A DNA stretch of 64,000 nucleotides, from contig NZ_CP007490.1 of assembly GCF_000699505.1 (NCBI RefSeq), positions 992,001-1,056,000 on the forward strand, given 5' to 3'. Below the pieces are notes generated by a model. That model had not been told where the DNA came from. It saw only the letters and a list, made by a program, of their open reading frames with translations, and made no database searches. The translations under genes were made by a program, and so were the position numbers. The stretch is from Rhodoluna lacicola. Its GTDB lineage: Bacteria; Actinomycetota; Actinomycetes; Actinomycetales; Microbacteriaceae. Shown here piece after piece: positions 44,315 through 53,800 of this stretch (the first letter of the stretch is position 1; each line of letters opens with the position of its first letter).

Positions 44315-45757
44315 GTGATTGCATCTCTGACCAACTACTTAAACGACACCGATGTGCGCAGGTTCATCAATCGTTTTGGCTCTTGGTTCATCATTGCCCT
44401 GGCAGCATTCCTGCGCCTCTGGAACCTGGGCTACCCAAGCAAGTTGGTTTTTGATGAGACCTACTACGTCAAAGACGCTTGGACGCTTTGGAACACCGGC
44501 TCGGAAAAGGCTTGGCCCAACGAAGCAAACACTGCGTTTGAGTCAGGCTCTGTAAATGTCTTTTTGAATGATCCAAGTTTTGTGGTTCACCCACCTTTGG
44601 GTAAGTGGATCATTGGCCTTGGCATGTGGTTATTTGGTGCCGAAAACTCTTATTCGTGGCGCATCACCACGGCGCTGTTAGGTATCGCAGCAGTGGCTCT
44701 GCTGATGATTATTGCTAAATTGCTTTTCAAATCAACTGCCTGGGCCCTTGCCGCTGGGTTTCTTTTTGCAATCGACGGTCACGCAATTGTGCTTGCCCGC
44801 ACAGCTCTGCTTGACAACTCGCTGATGTTTTTTGGGCTGCTAGGTTTTTATTTTCTTCTGCGTGACCAACAGCACCGAGACATTCTTGGGTTGCAAAAAT
44901 TTAGACCTTGGCTATTTGCTGCGGGCGTTGCGCTAGGTGCCGCCACGGCGGTTAAGTGGTCAGGGCTTTACTTCATAGCGGCATTTGGACTGTACGTCGT
45001 AATCAGCGAAACCATCGCTCGTCGCGCTGCGGGCGAGACAAGTTGGATCAAGACAGGACTGCTGAAGCAGGGCTCGCTGACCTTTTTGAATCTGGTTCCA
45101 ATAAGCGTGTTGATTTATTTGGCGAGTTGGTCGGGCTGGATTTTTAGCTCAGGTGGTTACGATCGGAACTCCACACCAAACTGGTTCACCTCGTTGATCC
45201 AGTATCACCAGGCAGCCTACGGATTCCACGTGGGCTTGAGCACACCGCACTCTTACTCAGCCAATGCTCTGAGTTGGTTATTTGCTATTCGGCCAACCAG
45301 CTTCTTTTATGAGGGGCTGAGTTTTGGTCAGAACGGTTGCAACACCGATGGTGGTTGCTCGAGCGCAATAACCGCACTTGGTAATCCATTTATCTGGTGG
45401 CCTGCGGCGGCATCGGTGTTTTTTGTTGCGGCTTGGTTTGTCAGAACCCGGCAACGCCTGGCGGGATTAATTCTGCTTGGAATGGCCGGTGGTTACTTGC
45501 CGTGGCTGGTCTTTTTGAACCGCACCACTTTTCAGTTCTATTCAATTGCGTTCCTGCCATGGATGATTCTGGCCTTGATCTTTGTGGCTCGGCACTACGT
45601 TTATCAGGCTCGCCGGCCGATTAGAGCCCAGGGCGCGTTTTTGCTCTTCGCTGGCTTGGCATTTGCCGGCACCCTGTTCTTCTTGCCTATCTGGATAGGT
45701 AGCTGGATCCCCTACTGGTACTGGCAAATCCACATGTGGTTGCCTTCCTGGGTCTAG
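44315..45757 (+). CDS. polyprenyl-phosphate-mannose:protein mannosyltransferase (GT39)
   Basis: 480 residues from a GTG at 44315. GT-C fold with about 10-11 membrane helices; the first external loop has 'LVFDETYYVKDAW' (catalytic acidic pair of the PMT family) and 'HPPLGKWIIGLGMWLFG'. It transfers mannose from polyprenyl-phosphate-mannose to Ser/Thr of exported proteins. The C-terminal 'WIGSWIPYWYWQIHMWLP' matches the actinobacterial enzymes. A -10 TAGCAT seven bases before the GTG suggests a leaderless message. Confidence 0.93.
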   Translation: MIASLTNYLNDTDVRRFINRFGSWFIIALAAFLRLWNLGYPSKLVFDETYYVKDAWTLWNTGSEKAWPNEANTAFESGSVNVFLNDPSFVVHPPLGKWIIGLGMWLFGAENSYSWRITTALLGIAAVALLMIIAKLLFKSTAWALAAGFLFAIDGHAIVLARTALLDNSLMFFGLLGFYFLLRDQQHRDILGLQKFRPWLFAAGVALGAATAVKWSGLYFIAAFGLYVVISETIARRAAGETSWIKTGLLKQGSLTFLNLVPISVLIYLASWSGWIFSSGGYDRNSTPNWFTSLIQYHQAAYGFHVGLSTPHSYSANALSWLFAIRPTSFFYEGLSFGQNGCNTDGGCSSAITALGNPFIWWPAAASVFFVAAWFVRTRQRLAGLILLGMAGGYLPWLVFLNRTTFQFYSIAFLPWMILALIFVARHYVYQARRPIRAQGAFLLFAGLAFAGTLFFLPIWIGSWIPYWYWQIHMWLPSWV

Positions 45758-45801
45758 CCAACTCTGATCCTTGTTGCAGCCCACGGCTTTAGGCTGGAAG
45801 C

Positions 45802-46080
45802 ATGCCTACATACGCCGTGACCTATCACTACACCGCCACAACTGAACACCTTGCCGAAGTTAGGCCGATCCATCGCGAATGGCTTGCCGCACGTCTAGCC
45901 GAAGGCAGTCTGTTGGCTAGTGGACCAATGGTTGATACCCCAACTTCGCTTTTGATTTGGAAGGCAAATTCAGTTCAAGAATTAGCGGCGCTGCTTGATC
46001 ATGACCCGTTCGACATTGCCGGTTGCATCGGGGAACGCGTGATTCAGGAATGGAATCCAGTATTTGGGCCTTGGAGTTAA
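45802..46080 (+). CDS. YciI-family protein
   Basis: 92 residues with the YciI ferredoxin-like pattern: 'PTYAVTYHYTATTEHLAEVRPIHREWLAARLAEGSLLASGPM' including the conserved His-Asp/Glu pair region, then 'ELAALLDHDPFDIAGCIGERVIQEWNPVFG'. Function not established in most members. TAGGCT (45790-45795) six bases before the ATG; leaderless. Two bases separate it from the aldo-keto reductase, so they are cotranscribed. Confidence 0.85.
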   Translation: MPTYAVTYHYTATTEHLAEVRPIHREWLAARLAEGSLLASGPMVDTPTSLLIWKANSVQELAALLDHDPFDIAGCIGERVIQEWNPVFGPWS

Positions 46081-46082
46081 CC

Positions 46083-46922
46083 ATGGATGCTAAATCGATT
46101 GTCGAGCTCAACCCAAAGGTCAAACTAAACAATGGACAGCTGATCCCTCAGGTGGGCCTTGGTGTTTATAAAGTCGCCGGTGAATCTGCTGAGCCGCTAA
46201 TTTTGAGCGCTTTCGAAGCAGGCTACCGCCGAATCGACACAGCGGCGTTTTACGGAAATGAACCCGAAGTTGGTGCTGCAGTTCGTAACTCGGGACTGCC
46301 CCGCGAAGAAATTTTCGTGGCCACAAAGATTTGGAAGGATGACCACGGCTATGAGCGTGCCCTTAATGCGATTGATGAGAGCCTAGCGCGCCTAGACATT
46401 GACTACATTGACATGTTGCTAATCCATTGGCCGAGCCCGGCTCTTGGGAAATTTGTGGAGACCTGGGCTGCCCTAGAGAAATCACTTGAATCGGGAGGAG
46501 TTCGTGGAATTGGGGTTTCAAATTTTCAGCCAGACCATCTAGCCACTCTTATTTCAGCCGGAGGCACGGTGCCGGCAATCAACCAGGTTGAATTACACCC
46601 TGGCTTTCATCAGGCCGAGGTGCGGGCTGCAAATGATGCTCACGGAATATTGACCGAGGCTTGGTCGCCCCTGGCGCGAGGAAGATTCAACGAGGATCCA
46701 GTTATTGAATCGATAATGGCCAAACACAACCGCAGCGCCACCCAGGTAATTGTGCGATGGCATGTGCAACTGGGAAACCTAGTGATTCCAAAGACAGCGA
46801 CCGCCTCAAGGTTGCAGGGAAACATATCGGTGTTTGATTTTGAACTTGATGAAACCGATATGGACGCGATTGCAGGTCTAGACGCTGGCCTACGAACCGG
46901 GCCAAATCCAGACGAGTTCTAA
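46083..46922 (+). CDS. aldo/keto reductase (AKR5-like)
   Basis: 279 residues from the ATG at 46083. Catalytic tetrad: Asp and Tyr in 'RRIDTAAFYGNEPEVG' near residue 50, Lys in 'EEIFVATKIWKDDHG', His in 'DMLLIHWPSP'. C-terminal 'VIPKTATASRLQGNISVFDFEL' binds NADPH. Nearest to 2,5-diketo-D-gluconate reductases; substrate unknown. A longer frame from 46023 overlaps the YciI gene; the ATG with GGAG upstream is preferred. Confidence 0.9.
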   Translation: MDAKSIVELNPKVKLNNGQLIPQVGLGVYKVAGESAEPLILSAFEAGYRRIDTAAFYGNEPEVGAAVRNSGLPREEIFVATKIWKDDHGYERALNAIDESLARLDIDYIDMLLIHWPSPALGKFVETWAALEKSLESGGVRGIGVSNFQPDHLATLISAGGTVPAINQVELHPGFHQAEVRAANDAHGILTEAWSPLARGRFNEDPVIESIMAKHNRSATQVIVRWHVQLGNLVIPKTATASRLQGNISVFDFELDETDMDAIAGLDAGLRTGPNPDEF

Positions 46923-46947
46923 TCCAAACTATTTTCAAGGAGTCCAA

Positions 46948-47841
46948 ATGAGAGTTTTAATTTCCGGTGCCAGCGGCCTAGTTGGGTCAGAGGTTGCCAG
47001 GCAACTGAACGCCTCAGGACACGAGGCCATCAAGCTGGTGCGGCGCAAGGCTGCGGCAGCTGACGAGGTGGAATGGAATCCGGCTCTTGGTCAGATTCCT
47101 GGAGATCTGATGGATAGCATCGACGCCGTGGTCAACATGGCTGGAGCTACAACGGGGAAAATTCCATGGACCAAGAAATACAAGCAAGAAATTGTGAATT
47201 CCAGAATCGATTCCACTCGCACACTGGTGAAGGCAATGGCGGCCGCAAAGACACCGCCAAAGGTTTTTGTTAGTGGTTCCGCGTCTGGGTTCTATGGTGA
47301 CTGCGGAAATCAATTACTTTCTGAAACGGCTCCAAAGGGAACAGGATTTCTAAGCGACCTCGCGAACCAATGGGAACAAGAAGCACTTCAGGCACCAAAG
47401 GGTGTTCGCGTCGTGCTGGCCCGAACCACAATGGTGATGTCCAAGCAGCTTGGAGCCTTGGGGCGACTTTTGCCACTTATCAAACTCGGAGTCGGTGGAC
47501 CACTGGGTTCGGGTAAACAGTGGTGGGCCTGGATAAGTCAGGTAGATGAAGCAGCCGCAATAATCCACCTAATCAACACGCCTACGGCATCGGGGCCTTT
47601 CAATCTGACTGCGCCTCAGCCGGCAACCTGCAAAGACATCGTGGTCGCACTCGCAAAGCAACTGGGTAGACCAGCAATTGTTCCGGTGCCTGCGTTTGCA
47701 CTCAAGTTGTTTATTGGCGAGGCTGCCACCGAACTCTTGCTGTGCAGTCAAAATATGTCGGCAGATAAATTGCTGGCGACAGGGTTCAAATTCAGCCACG
47801 CAAAACTAGACGAAGCCGCAGCCTGGGTGGTTTCTAAATAA
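46948..47841 (+). CDS. TIGR01777-type NAD-dependent epimerase/dehydratase
   Basis: 297 residues: Rossmann start 'VLISGASGLVGSEVARQL', 'VEWNPALGQIPGDLMDSIDAVVNMAGA', 'SGSASGFYGDCG' (YxxxK replaced, as in the SulA/YfcH group) and a C-terminal DUF1731-like region 'PAIVPVPAFALKLFIGEAATELLLCSQ'. Related proteins include YfcH of E. coli, function unclear. AGGAG six bases before the ATG. Last gene before a terminator. Confidence 0.92.
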   Translation: MRVLISGASGLVGSEVARQLNASGHEAIKLVRRKAAAADEVEWNPALGQIPGDLMDSIDAVVNMAGATTGKIPWTKKYKQEIVNSRIDSTRTLVKAMAAAKTPPKVFVSGSASGFYGDCGNQLLSETAPKGTGFLSDLANQWEQEALQAPKGVRVVLARTTMVMSKQLGALGRLLPLIKLGVGGPLGSGKQWWAWISQVDEAAAIIHLINTPTASGPFNLTAPQPATCKDIVVALAKQLGRPAIVPVPAFALKLFIGEAATELLLCSQNMSADKLLATGFKFSHAKLDEAAAWVVSK

Positions 47842-47850
47842 TCGGCAAAG

Positions 47851-47884
47851 AAAAAGAACCCTGCCTTTCGGCAGGGTTCTTTTT
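47851..47884. terminator. bidirectional terminator (epimerase / H1-like gene)
   Basis: Perfect 15-bp stem AAAAAGAACCCTGCC (47851-47865) with GGCAGGGTTCTTTTT (47870-47884) and loop TTTC. It lies between convergent genes ending at 47841 and 47902 and can act on both strands. Confidence 0.92.
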
Positions 47885-47901
47885 ATAAAGGTTTAGAAAA
47901 A

Positions 47902-48645
47902 TTACTTCTTCTTTGCTACCTTGCGAGCTGCTGGCTTGCGCGCAGGAGCCTTCTTGGCAACAGCCTTCTTTGCAGGAGCCTTCTTGGCAACAGCCTTCTT
48001 AGGAGCTGCCTTCTTTGCAACAGTCTTCTTAGCAACAGCCTTCTTTGCAGGAGCCTTCTTTGCAACAGTCTTCTTAGCAACAGCCTTCTTTGCAGGAGCC
48101 TTCTTTGCAGGAGCCTTCTTTGCTACAGCCTTCTTAGGAGCTGCCTTCTTTGCAACAGCCTTCTTAGCAACAGCCTTCTTAGCAACAGCCTTCTTTGCAG
48201 GAGCCTTCTTTGCTACAGCCTTCTTAGGAGCTGCCTTCTTTGCAACAGTCTTCTTAGCAACAGCCTTCTTTGCAGGAGCCTTCTTTGCTACAGCCTTCTT
48301 AGGAGCTGCCTTCTTTGCAACGGTCTTCTTCGCAACGGTCTTCTTCGCAACTGCCTTCTTTGCAGCTGGCTTCTTAGCAGCAGTTGCCTTCTTTGCGGTT
48401 GAGGCAGCCTTCTTTACTGCAGTACCTGCAGTCTTGGTTGCCTTTGAAGCTGACTTGCTTGCAGTCTTTACTGCCTTAGTAGCTTTCTTTTCAACTTTTT
48501 TCACGGTTTGATCCACTTTCTTTTCTAGGTCGGCTGCGACATTTGCTACCTCGTCAACGACTTCGGCGGCAAGCTTGCCAGCATCCTTTGCGATGCTCTC
48601 TGCGTTTTTCTCAAAGAGCTTCTTTGCGTTATTGAAAATCCCCAT
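47902..48645 (-). CDS. histone H1-like Lys/Ala-repeat protein with an Rv0909-like N-terminus
   Basis: 247 residues. The first about 50 residues '[23 protein letters not shown]' form a predicted amphipathic helix region that resembles the MT0933/Rv0909-type antitoxin domain (PF14013). From about 60 on it is made of (A/T)(V/P)AKK pentads and AAPKK variants, like the basic tail of histone H1 and mycobacterial HupB, but without the HU fold. Predicted to bind DNA or RNA by charge. AGGAG eight bases before the ATG; terminator after the stop. Confidence 0.75.
   Translation of the reverse strand: MGIFNNAKKLFEKNAESIAKDAGKLAAEVVDEVANVAADLEKKVDQTVKKVEKKATKAVKTASKSASKATKTAGTAVKKAASTAKKATAAKKPAAKKAVAKKTVAKKTVAKKAAPKKAVAKKAPAKKAVAKKTVAKKAAPKKAVAKKAPAKKAVAKKAVAKKAVAKKAAPKKAVAKKAPAKKAPAKKAVAKKTVAKKAPAKKAVAKKTVAKKAAPKKAVAKKAPAKKAVAKKAPARKPAARKVAKKK
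47950..48380. repeat. 15-bp-unit tandem repeats in the H1-like gene
   Basis: The pentad-coding DNA repeats every 15 bases (variants of CTTCTTTGCAACAGC and CTTCTTTGCAGGAGC on the plus strand), arranged in larger near-identical blocks such as the AAPKK-containing stretch at about 48000-48060 recurring at about 48130, 48230 and 48300. Copy number is likely to vary between strains by slippage or recombination. Confidence 0.85.
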
Positions 48646-48738
48646 ACTTTTTTCTCCTGAAATTCATGATGCGGAATCGTTTAAAACTTTAGTGCTATCA
48701 GTATTGAATTTGGGGATGATAGTTCGACTTTTCTCTTG

Positions 48739-49401
48739 CTATCCATTGGCGCGTCGTCTCCGCAAAATCTCATCGAGAGCTGTTGAATCTAGAGTCGGTT
48801 GCGATTTCTTAATCACACGCTCCTCAATTTCAACTACCTCGGCGAGAGTCGGCATCTCCAACTCACCAATTCTTTGTCGCGGTGCCGGCAGGCGGTTAGC
48901 CTCCCAAGCCCGCGTATCTACTGGGTTTCCAGCGATAAAACCTTGTTGATCTTCGTATCGGAGTGAATTCGAAACGGATGCGAAAACATTCGCCCGGCTC
49001 TTGGAAGCCAGAGCTAATACTTCTAGCGACTTGCGTTTTGCTGATCGCACAATTGCCAATGAGGCGACAAAAATAGCCGAAAAAGTTAAGGTAACAATCC
49101 AATAAAAAATTTGCGACACAGCCAAGAAAATTGACGCAATTGATGTCGCAAATGAAAAAAACGCGATAGCCGAGAATATTCTCTGGGTCATCGCCAAACG
49201 ATAATTACGTTCAGCCAGATTTGAAATTGCACTTTTTTGAACGCTCGACCTAGACAGTTTTACTTCACGGCGAACCTGCCGTTTGGAAGTCTTGTCGGCC
49301 TGGCGCTCATGGCTGCGCTTGAACCATGATGGGATGAAAACCCACAGCCAGAGTCCGGCAATGATGAGAAACATCAAGCCGCCGGAACCGTTGAAATTCA
49401 T
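48739..49401 (-). CDS. SepX/GlpR-like membrane protein
   Basis: 220 residues: an N-terminal helix 'GLMFLIIAGLWLWVFIPSWFKRSHER' (about 9-27), a second membrane hairpin (about 80-118) and a Pro/Glu-rich cytoplasmic tail. The N-terminus is the pattern 'LI....LWxxYLxPxWxRRxxE' of actinobacterial SepX/GlpR proteins, which interact with Glp/SepF and FtsZ at the septum. The assignment is by pattern and by its position next to rimJ and 5-FCL; the moeA-like glp gene is not here. TAGCGT (49413-49408) six bases before the ATG. Confidence 0.65.
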   Translation of the reverse strand: MNFNGSGGLMFLIIAGLWLWVFIPSWFKRSHERQADKTSKRQVRREVKLSRSSVQKSAISNLAERNYRLAMTQRIFSAIAFFSFATSIASIFLAVSQIFYWIVTLTFSAIFVASLAIVRSAKRKSLEVLALASKSRANVFASVSNSLRYEDQQGFIAGNPVDTRAWEANRLPAPRQRIGELEMPTLAEVVEIEERVIKKSQPTLDSTALDEILRRRRANG

Positions 49402-49468
49402 AGTTCAACGCTAGGAGTTTTTCGTGGTGTGTCGGACTATTTAAATCGGTGTGTTTGATCTCGATTTT

Positions 49469-50083
49469 TTAGGGTATTTTCCACGGATATGGTTGAGTCG
49501 GAACCCGATTTTGCTTCCATCGATTCAAAATTCCATCGGGAACCTCTTCTATCGTGACTGCAAATATATAGTGATCGCACCACTCGCCATTGATGTGAAT
49601 GAAGCGTTCCTTGGTGCCTTCAAATCGGAGTCCAAGCTTTTCTACAATCCTTAGCGAGGCTTTGTTCTCTGGTCTGATATCAATTTCAACTCGATGAAGG
49701 CCCACGACAGATAGTAGATAGTCAATCGCTAAGGCAACTGCCGTTGGAGTAATTTGCCTGCCAGCAAATTCCGGAGCTATCCAGTAACCCAAGATTGCAC
49801 TGCCGACTGAACCAAACAACATATTGGAAACATTCAATTGCCCAACAATACTTCCCTGATACTCAATCACAAATGGCAAACCCTGATGGTCTCGCATCTG
49901 GCGAAGCAAGCCGCGCACCTGAGCTCTGATCTGGAAGGAGTTTGGCCCGTTTGGATTTGTAGCCTCCCAGGGGCGCAGCCATTCTCGATTCCCAAGAATT
50001 AAGCGCTCCAGTTTTTTAGCGTCTTTCATTCTCACAACGCGAATACTCACATCGCCATGGTTGAGTACAAATGATTGGTTCAC
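49469..50083 (-). CDS. GNAT acetyltransferase (RimJ/RimL type)
   Basis: 204 residues: 'REWLRPWEATNPNG', the acetyl-CoA loop region 'GYWIAPEFAGRQITPTAVALAIDYLLS', 'HRVEIDIRPENKASLRIVEKLGLRFEG', 'GEWCDHYIFAV' are RimJ-like segments. Actinobacterial members of this locus are annotated rimJ; the ribosomal substrate is inferred. GTG start at 50083 with TAATCT (50096-50091) seven bases upstream; divergent from 5-FCL. Confidence 0.88.
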   Translation of the reverse strand: MNQSFVLNHGDVSIRVVRMKDAKKLERLILGNREWLRPWEATNPNGPNSFQIRAQVRGLLRQMRDHQGLPFVIEYQGSIVGQLNVSNMLFGSVGSAILGYWIAPEFAGRQITPTAVALAIDYLLSVVGLHRVEIDIRPENKASLRIVEKLGLRFEGTKERFIHINGEWCDHYIFAVTIEEVPDGILNRWKQNRVPTQPYPWKIP

Positions 50084-50089
50084 GATGGC

Positions 50090-50096
50090 AAGATTA
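50090..50096. promoter_or_regulatory. overlapping divergent -10 boxes (rimJ-like / 5-FCL)
   Basis: Minus-strand TAATCT at 50096-50091 is seven bases from the GTG of the acetyltransferase (50083). Plus-strand AAGATT at 50090-50095 is six bases from the 5-FCL ATG (50102). Start codons are 18 bases apart, too close for two separate promoters with leaders. Confidence 0.55.
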
Positions 50097-50101
50097 GTGC
50101 C

Positions 50102-50680
50102 ATGGATGAATTAGGAGTTGCAGGTCAAAAGCAGCTGTTGCGTGCCGCACTGAAAGCAAAACGTTTGGCTCGCGAATACAACCCCGAAGAAGCCAGCAAC
50201 CTAAATATTCACCTCGCCGAGTTATGCCTAGCAAATGGCGTCTCTAGAATTGCCTGCTACTTGGCTTTCGGCACTGAGCCTGACACTGAGCTCTTCATCG
50301 ATTGGGCTCTAGATAACCACATCGAAGTTCTACTGCCCGTTTCAAGCAGAGACGGAACACTGGATTGGGTTGCATTTGACGGAACAACTCAAGAAGGAAT
50401 TTTTGGTTTTCCAGAGGCTTCCGGAGTCACCGTGGAGCCAAACAATCTCGACTTGGTTGTGGTGCCAGCTCTAGCCGTAGATCAATTTGGTATGCGATTG
50501 GGTAAAGGTAAGGGGTTCTATGACCGCGCCCTGCCAAAGTTCAATCCACTGCCACCCGTGGTAGCGGTAATTTTTGACGAAGAGCTTCTTGACTCGATTC
50601 CGAGCGAATCACACGATCACCCGATTGATGCCGCCATCACTCCGTCGGGTATAAAACACTTCACCCAGCGGTTAAAATAG
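50102..50680 (+). CDS. 5-formyltetrahydrofolate cyclo-ligase
   Basis: 192 residues from the ATG at 50102. Motifs: 'QLLRAALKAKRLAREY' at the N-terminus, 'VVVPALAVDQFGMRLGKGKGFYDRAL' (ATP and folate site) near residue 140. Converts 5-formyl-THF to 5,10-methenyl-THF. The frame is open from 50075, which would overlap the divergent gene; the -10 at 50090-50095 fixes the ATG. Followed by the FmdB gene after four bases. Confidence 0.9.
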   Translation: MDELGVAGQKQLLRAALKAKRLAREYNPEEASNLNIHLAELCLANGVSRIACYLAFGTEPDTELFIDWALDNHIEVLLPVSSRDGTLDWVAFDGTTQEGIFGFPEASGVTVEPNNLDLVVVPALAVDQFGMRLGKGKGFYDRALPKFNPLPPVVAVIFDEELLDSIPSESHDHPIDAAITPSGIKHFTQRLK

Positions 50681-50684
50681 AGCA

Positions 50685-50882
50685 GTGCCTACCTATTCAT
50701 ACGCTTGCAAAAAATGCCAGCACTCCTTTGACATTCAGCAGACGCTGAGCGATGCTTCGCTTACCGTGTGCCCTGAGTGCGGAGGCGAATTACGTAAGGT
50801 CTTTGGTCAAGTTGGAATCACCTTTAAGGGCAGCGGTTTCTATAAGACTGACTCCGCCAGTGGCTCAAAAAAGAGCGACTAA
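50685..50882 (+). CDS. FmdB-type zinc ribbon protein
   Basis: 65 residues. The CxxC-CxxC zinc ribbon is 'YACKKCQHSFD' and 'VCPECGGELRKVFG', then 'FKGSGFYKTD', the complete FmdB pattern. Regulatory role proposed for the family. GTG start at 50685, four bases after 5-FCL, so cotranscribed. Ends 12 bases from the convergent helicase-like gene. Confidence 0.92.
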   Translation: MPTYSYACKKCQHSFDIQQTLSDASLTVCPECGGELRKVFGQVGITFKGSGFYKTDSASGSKKSD

Positions 50883-50894
50883 TAATTCAGTCGA

Positions 50895-53800
50895 TTAACC
50901 CCAGTGCGGCGGCTTGTCTTGCTCAAGCCGCATGTCGTTTGAATCGCCCCGGTCACCCCAAGCAATATCGGTGTCTTCAAAAGCCTGATCATCTGAATCA
51001 AACAGCGGTAACGGTTGTTTGGTGACCTGCAGTCCCAATTGCTCGGCAATTCGAATCGCAACGGACTGTGGGTCAGAAAATAGCTCGAAGCTGTAAACGC
51101 GAATGTATTTCCAGCCCATCGCAGTCAGCAGACCCGGGCGAATGCGGAACTTCTCTGTTCGACTTTGCCCAGGAATCGACCAGTCAGGCTCAATTACCGC
51201 AGAGGTCTTGGCGTACGAAACTACCAGCGGTAAGTCTCTAGAGAAGGTGTCGTCGACCCGGGCACCAAGTTTTTTAAGTCTGATGCTGAGATCGCCAAGC
51301 ATTGGGTCAAGCACTTTAGCGGCTGGCACAGGCTGAGCTGCGGTGGCGTTAAGCAGGTCCTTCAAGATAAGTGCACCGTTTGCCAGTCGATCACTTGGCA
51401 TGTCCTCTGCGGCAAAACAAGAAACAACTGTGATTTCTTCTCGCGCACTAACCAAAAGATTTGCTAGGTAACGGCGGCCGTCTGGCTCGCTCAATTGACC
51501 AAAGTTTGAAAGCACGGCACCGTGAGAGGTGCGGCCAAAGCCAAGCGAGAAAATCACCCGATCAACCAATCTATGGGTTAGCTCCGCAATCGGTGTCACC
51601 TCGAATTTTTCACGACCGTGAAGATCAAAGAATGCCGACAAGCTTGATCGACTCTTTAGCCCCTCAATAACCGCTGCGCGAATTCGGTCGGCATGGACCT
51701 TTGAAGCGCTAGCTACCAGCAGCGACTGCTGCGGGTGCCAGAGTGCGTGGTTGAAAATAAGTTCAACCGTGTGTTGCAATTCTGCGTCCAGGCTTTCGGT
51801 GGCACCCTCGATGGTGGTTTTGGCACGGTTACCCTCGGTGACCAGTTCCAAAGTGAAGTTGCGCTGCCCTTGGTATTCGGCCGCAGTCGGCAAAAATTGG
51901 ATTCGGTTTTGATAGAACTCGCGATTAATCAGCTCGCCCAAAGCCTGGCTGGTACTGCGATAACTCTTTCTAAGCACCTCGGCCCCAAATGCCCTGCGCA
52001 CCTGACTAAATATCGACTCGACGGCAACCTCACGACCGATTTGGGTTGGCCTGCTTTCAATTTCAAATCCCGTTGGCGCAGCAATAGCGTCATCGCCAAA
52101 TGCAATTACTTGCTTTGCCCTACTAAGCGCCGGCAAGTTTTCGGCGACCGTGGTACCGGCCGCATCAAGAACCAAAACTGCATCAAATTGCTGAGACTTG
52201 GTTAATTCGGCGGCAACTTGAAACGGCGAAACCAGAACTGCCGGAGCCAAGGCAGGCCAAAGCGATGGTGCTATTTGGGCTACCTGAGCAAATGATGCCT
52301 GGCGAGTTCGCAGCAGTTGCTTTAGGGCTGTGGCCTCATTTGGCGCACTAGCCAATGCGGAGTTCCATCGAATAGAGAGTTCATGAGCAACCGTTTTAGC
52401 ACCGATAGCGATTTGAGCCAGATAGGCCGCGCGAAACCTGAGCTCGTTGGATTCAATCTGGTGAGCTGAGTAACCCAAAACGGAACCGTCGCGAGCAACC
52501 ACGCTCTCCAGAGCAGATTGCCACCAAGCCTGATCAAGTTCCAGAGCTATGTGTTCGCGCGTGGTGTGAAGTTTTCCTAGGTCTCGGGCTAGCCCGGCGA
52601 GACCAGCCTCACGAATGCGTGACATCACCAAGGCGCGGTCACCCAGATTAGCCAAAGCATCGGTGTCATTTGCCAGCGAGCGCAATTTAAGCTGCAACGA
52701 GGGCAACGAGAGTTTTATCAGAGCCGGTTCTTCAGAATCGGGATCCAGATGTTGCTGAATTTTCTCTAGGTCTTCGACGAATTCTTGATATGAAATAAGT
52801 GCGTCGTTGATTCCGGTTGGCACCTGTGGCGCACTTGGAATAGAGCAGTAAAGTTGCCACTGCTCTCTTTGCTGCTGGATATCTTTCAAAGCGGTGTGCA
52901 TGTCTGCAACGTGCATTCCGGCACGAAGGTATTCCTTAGCTAACTTCTTAAGTCTGCGACGATTTCCGCCGGACATTTGATTTCGCTCTGCTCCCTTGCG
53001 AGGCGCTGTGGCAGCAATCAACTCGGTGAGTGGGCGGTCAAATACGTCAGCAACAAAGCGATCCAGAGTGTCTCTGATTCCCACGAATAACCGCAGATAG
53101 GTTCCCCAGTCCTCGACAGTGGCTGCAGATTTGAAGTTCACCTTTGCAGTGAATTCACTCAATTGACTGGATAACTTGGGAAAAGTTTCCTCGTGAAGTT
53201 TCTTAGCGGTCCCAAGGATTTGCTCCACCTGCGTTGGTGATTCAAAAACTGCTTGGTACCAGGCCGAATCCTGAGGGCCGTACTTAAATTCACCTAAGTC
53301 GTGAGCCTGGTGCAAAAGCTCAAGTGCGTTGGTTCGATCCAAGTGACTCAAAAGTTTTTCACTAGGAATTCGCGCGCTGGTCAGGGCTGGTCTAGCTAAT
53401 GCGCTCAAGGCTGAAAGCTCTCGCAAGACCCTAGCGACTGAAACGCCCAGTTCGGGGTCGGTGGCATTAAGGGCGTCAAAATATTTGTCAATTTCGGCTT
53501 CAGCGGCAATCCGCTCATTGCGAATGGCTTCTACGTTGTCTGGTTGTGCTTTTTCATTTCTTGAGATTCCGGCAACTAGGTCAACCCAGGTGGAATCTGC
53601 GCGCACGGCAATTCCCGGAAGTCCAATCTCCGAGAATCGATCGGCAATTTCATTCAGGGTTTGACGGCGCGGGGCAACCACAAGCACTCGCTTTGAATCG
53701 TGCACTAGGCCCGCAATTACGTTCACGACTGTCTGGGTGTAACCACAGCCGGGCAGCGTCTCGACGGCAAAACTTTGCCCAGCCAGTGCACGACTCACAA

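Noticed and set aside
47950-48380. CRISPR-like array
   Set aside because: Units are 15 bases, contiguous and in codon phase, with no unique spacers; they are coding repeats.
47921-48511. Long plus-strand ORF, Phe/Ala-rich, over the H1-like gene
   Set aside because: It is the antisense reading of the AKK repeats, which gives an open frame by composition only; no ribosome site.
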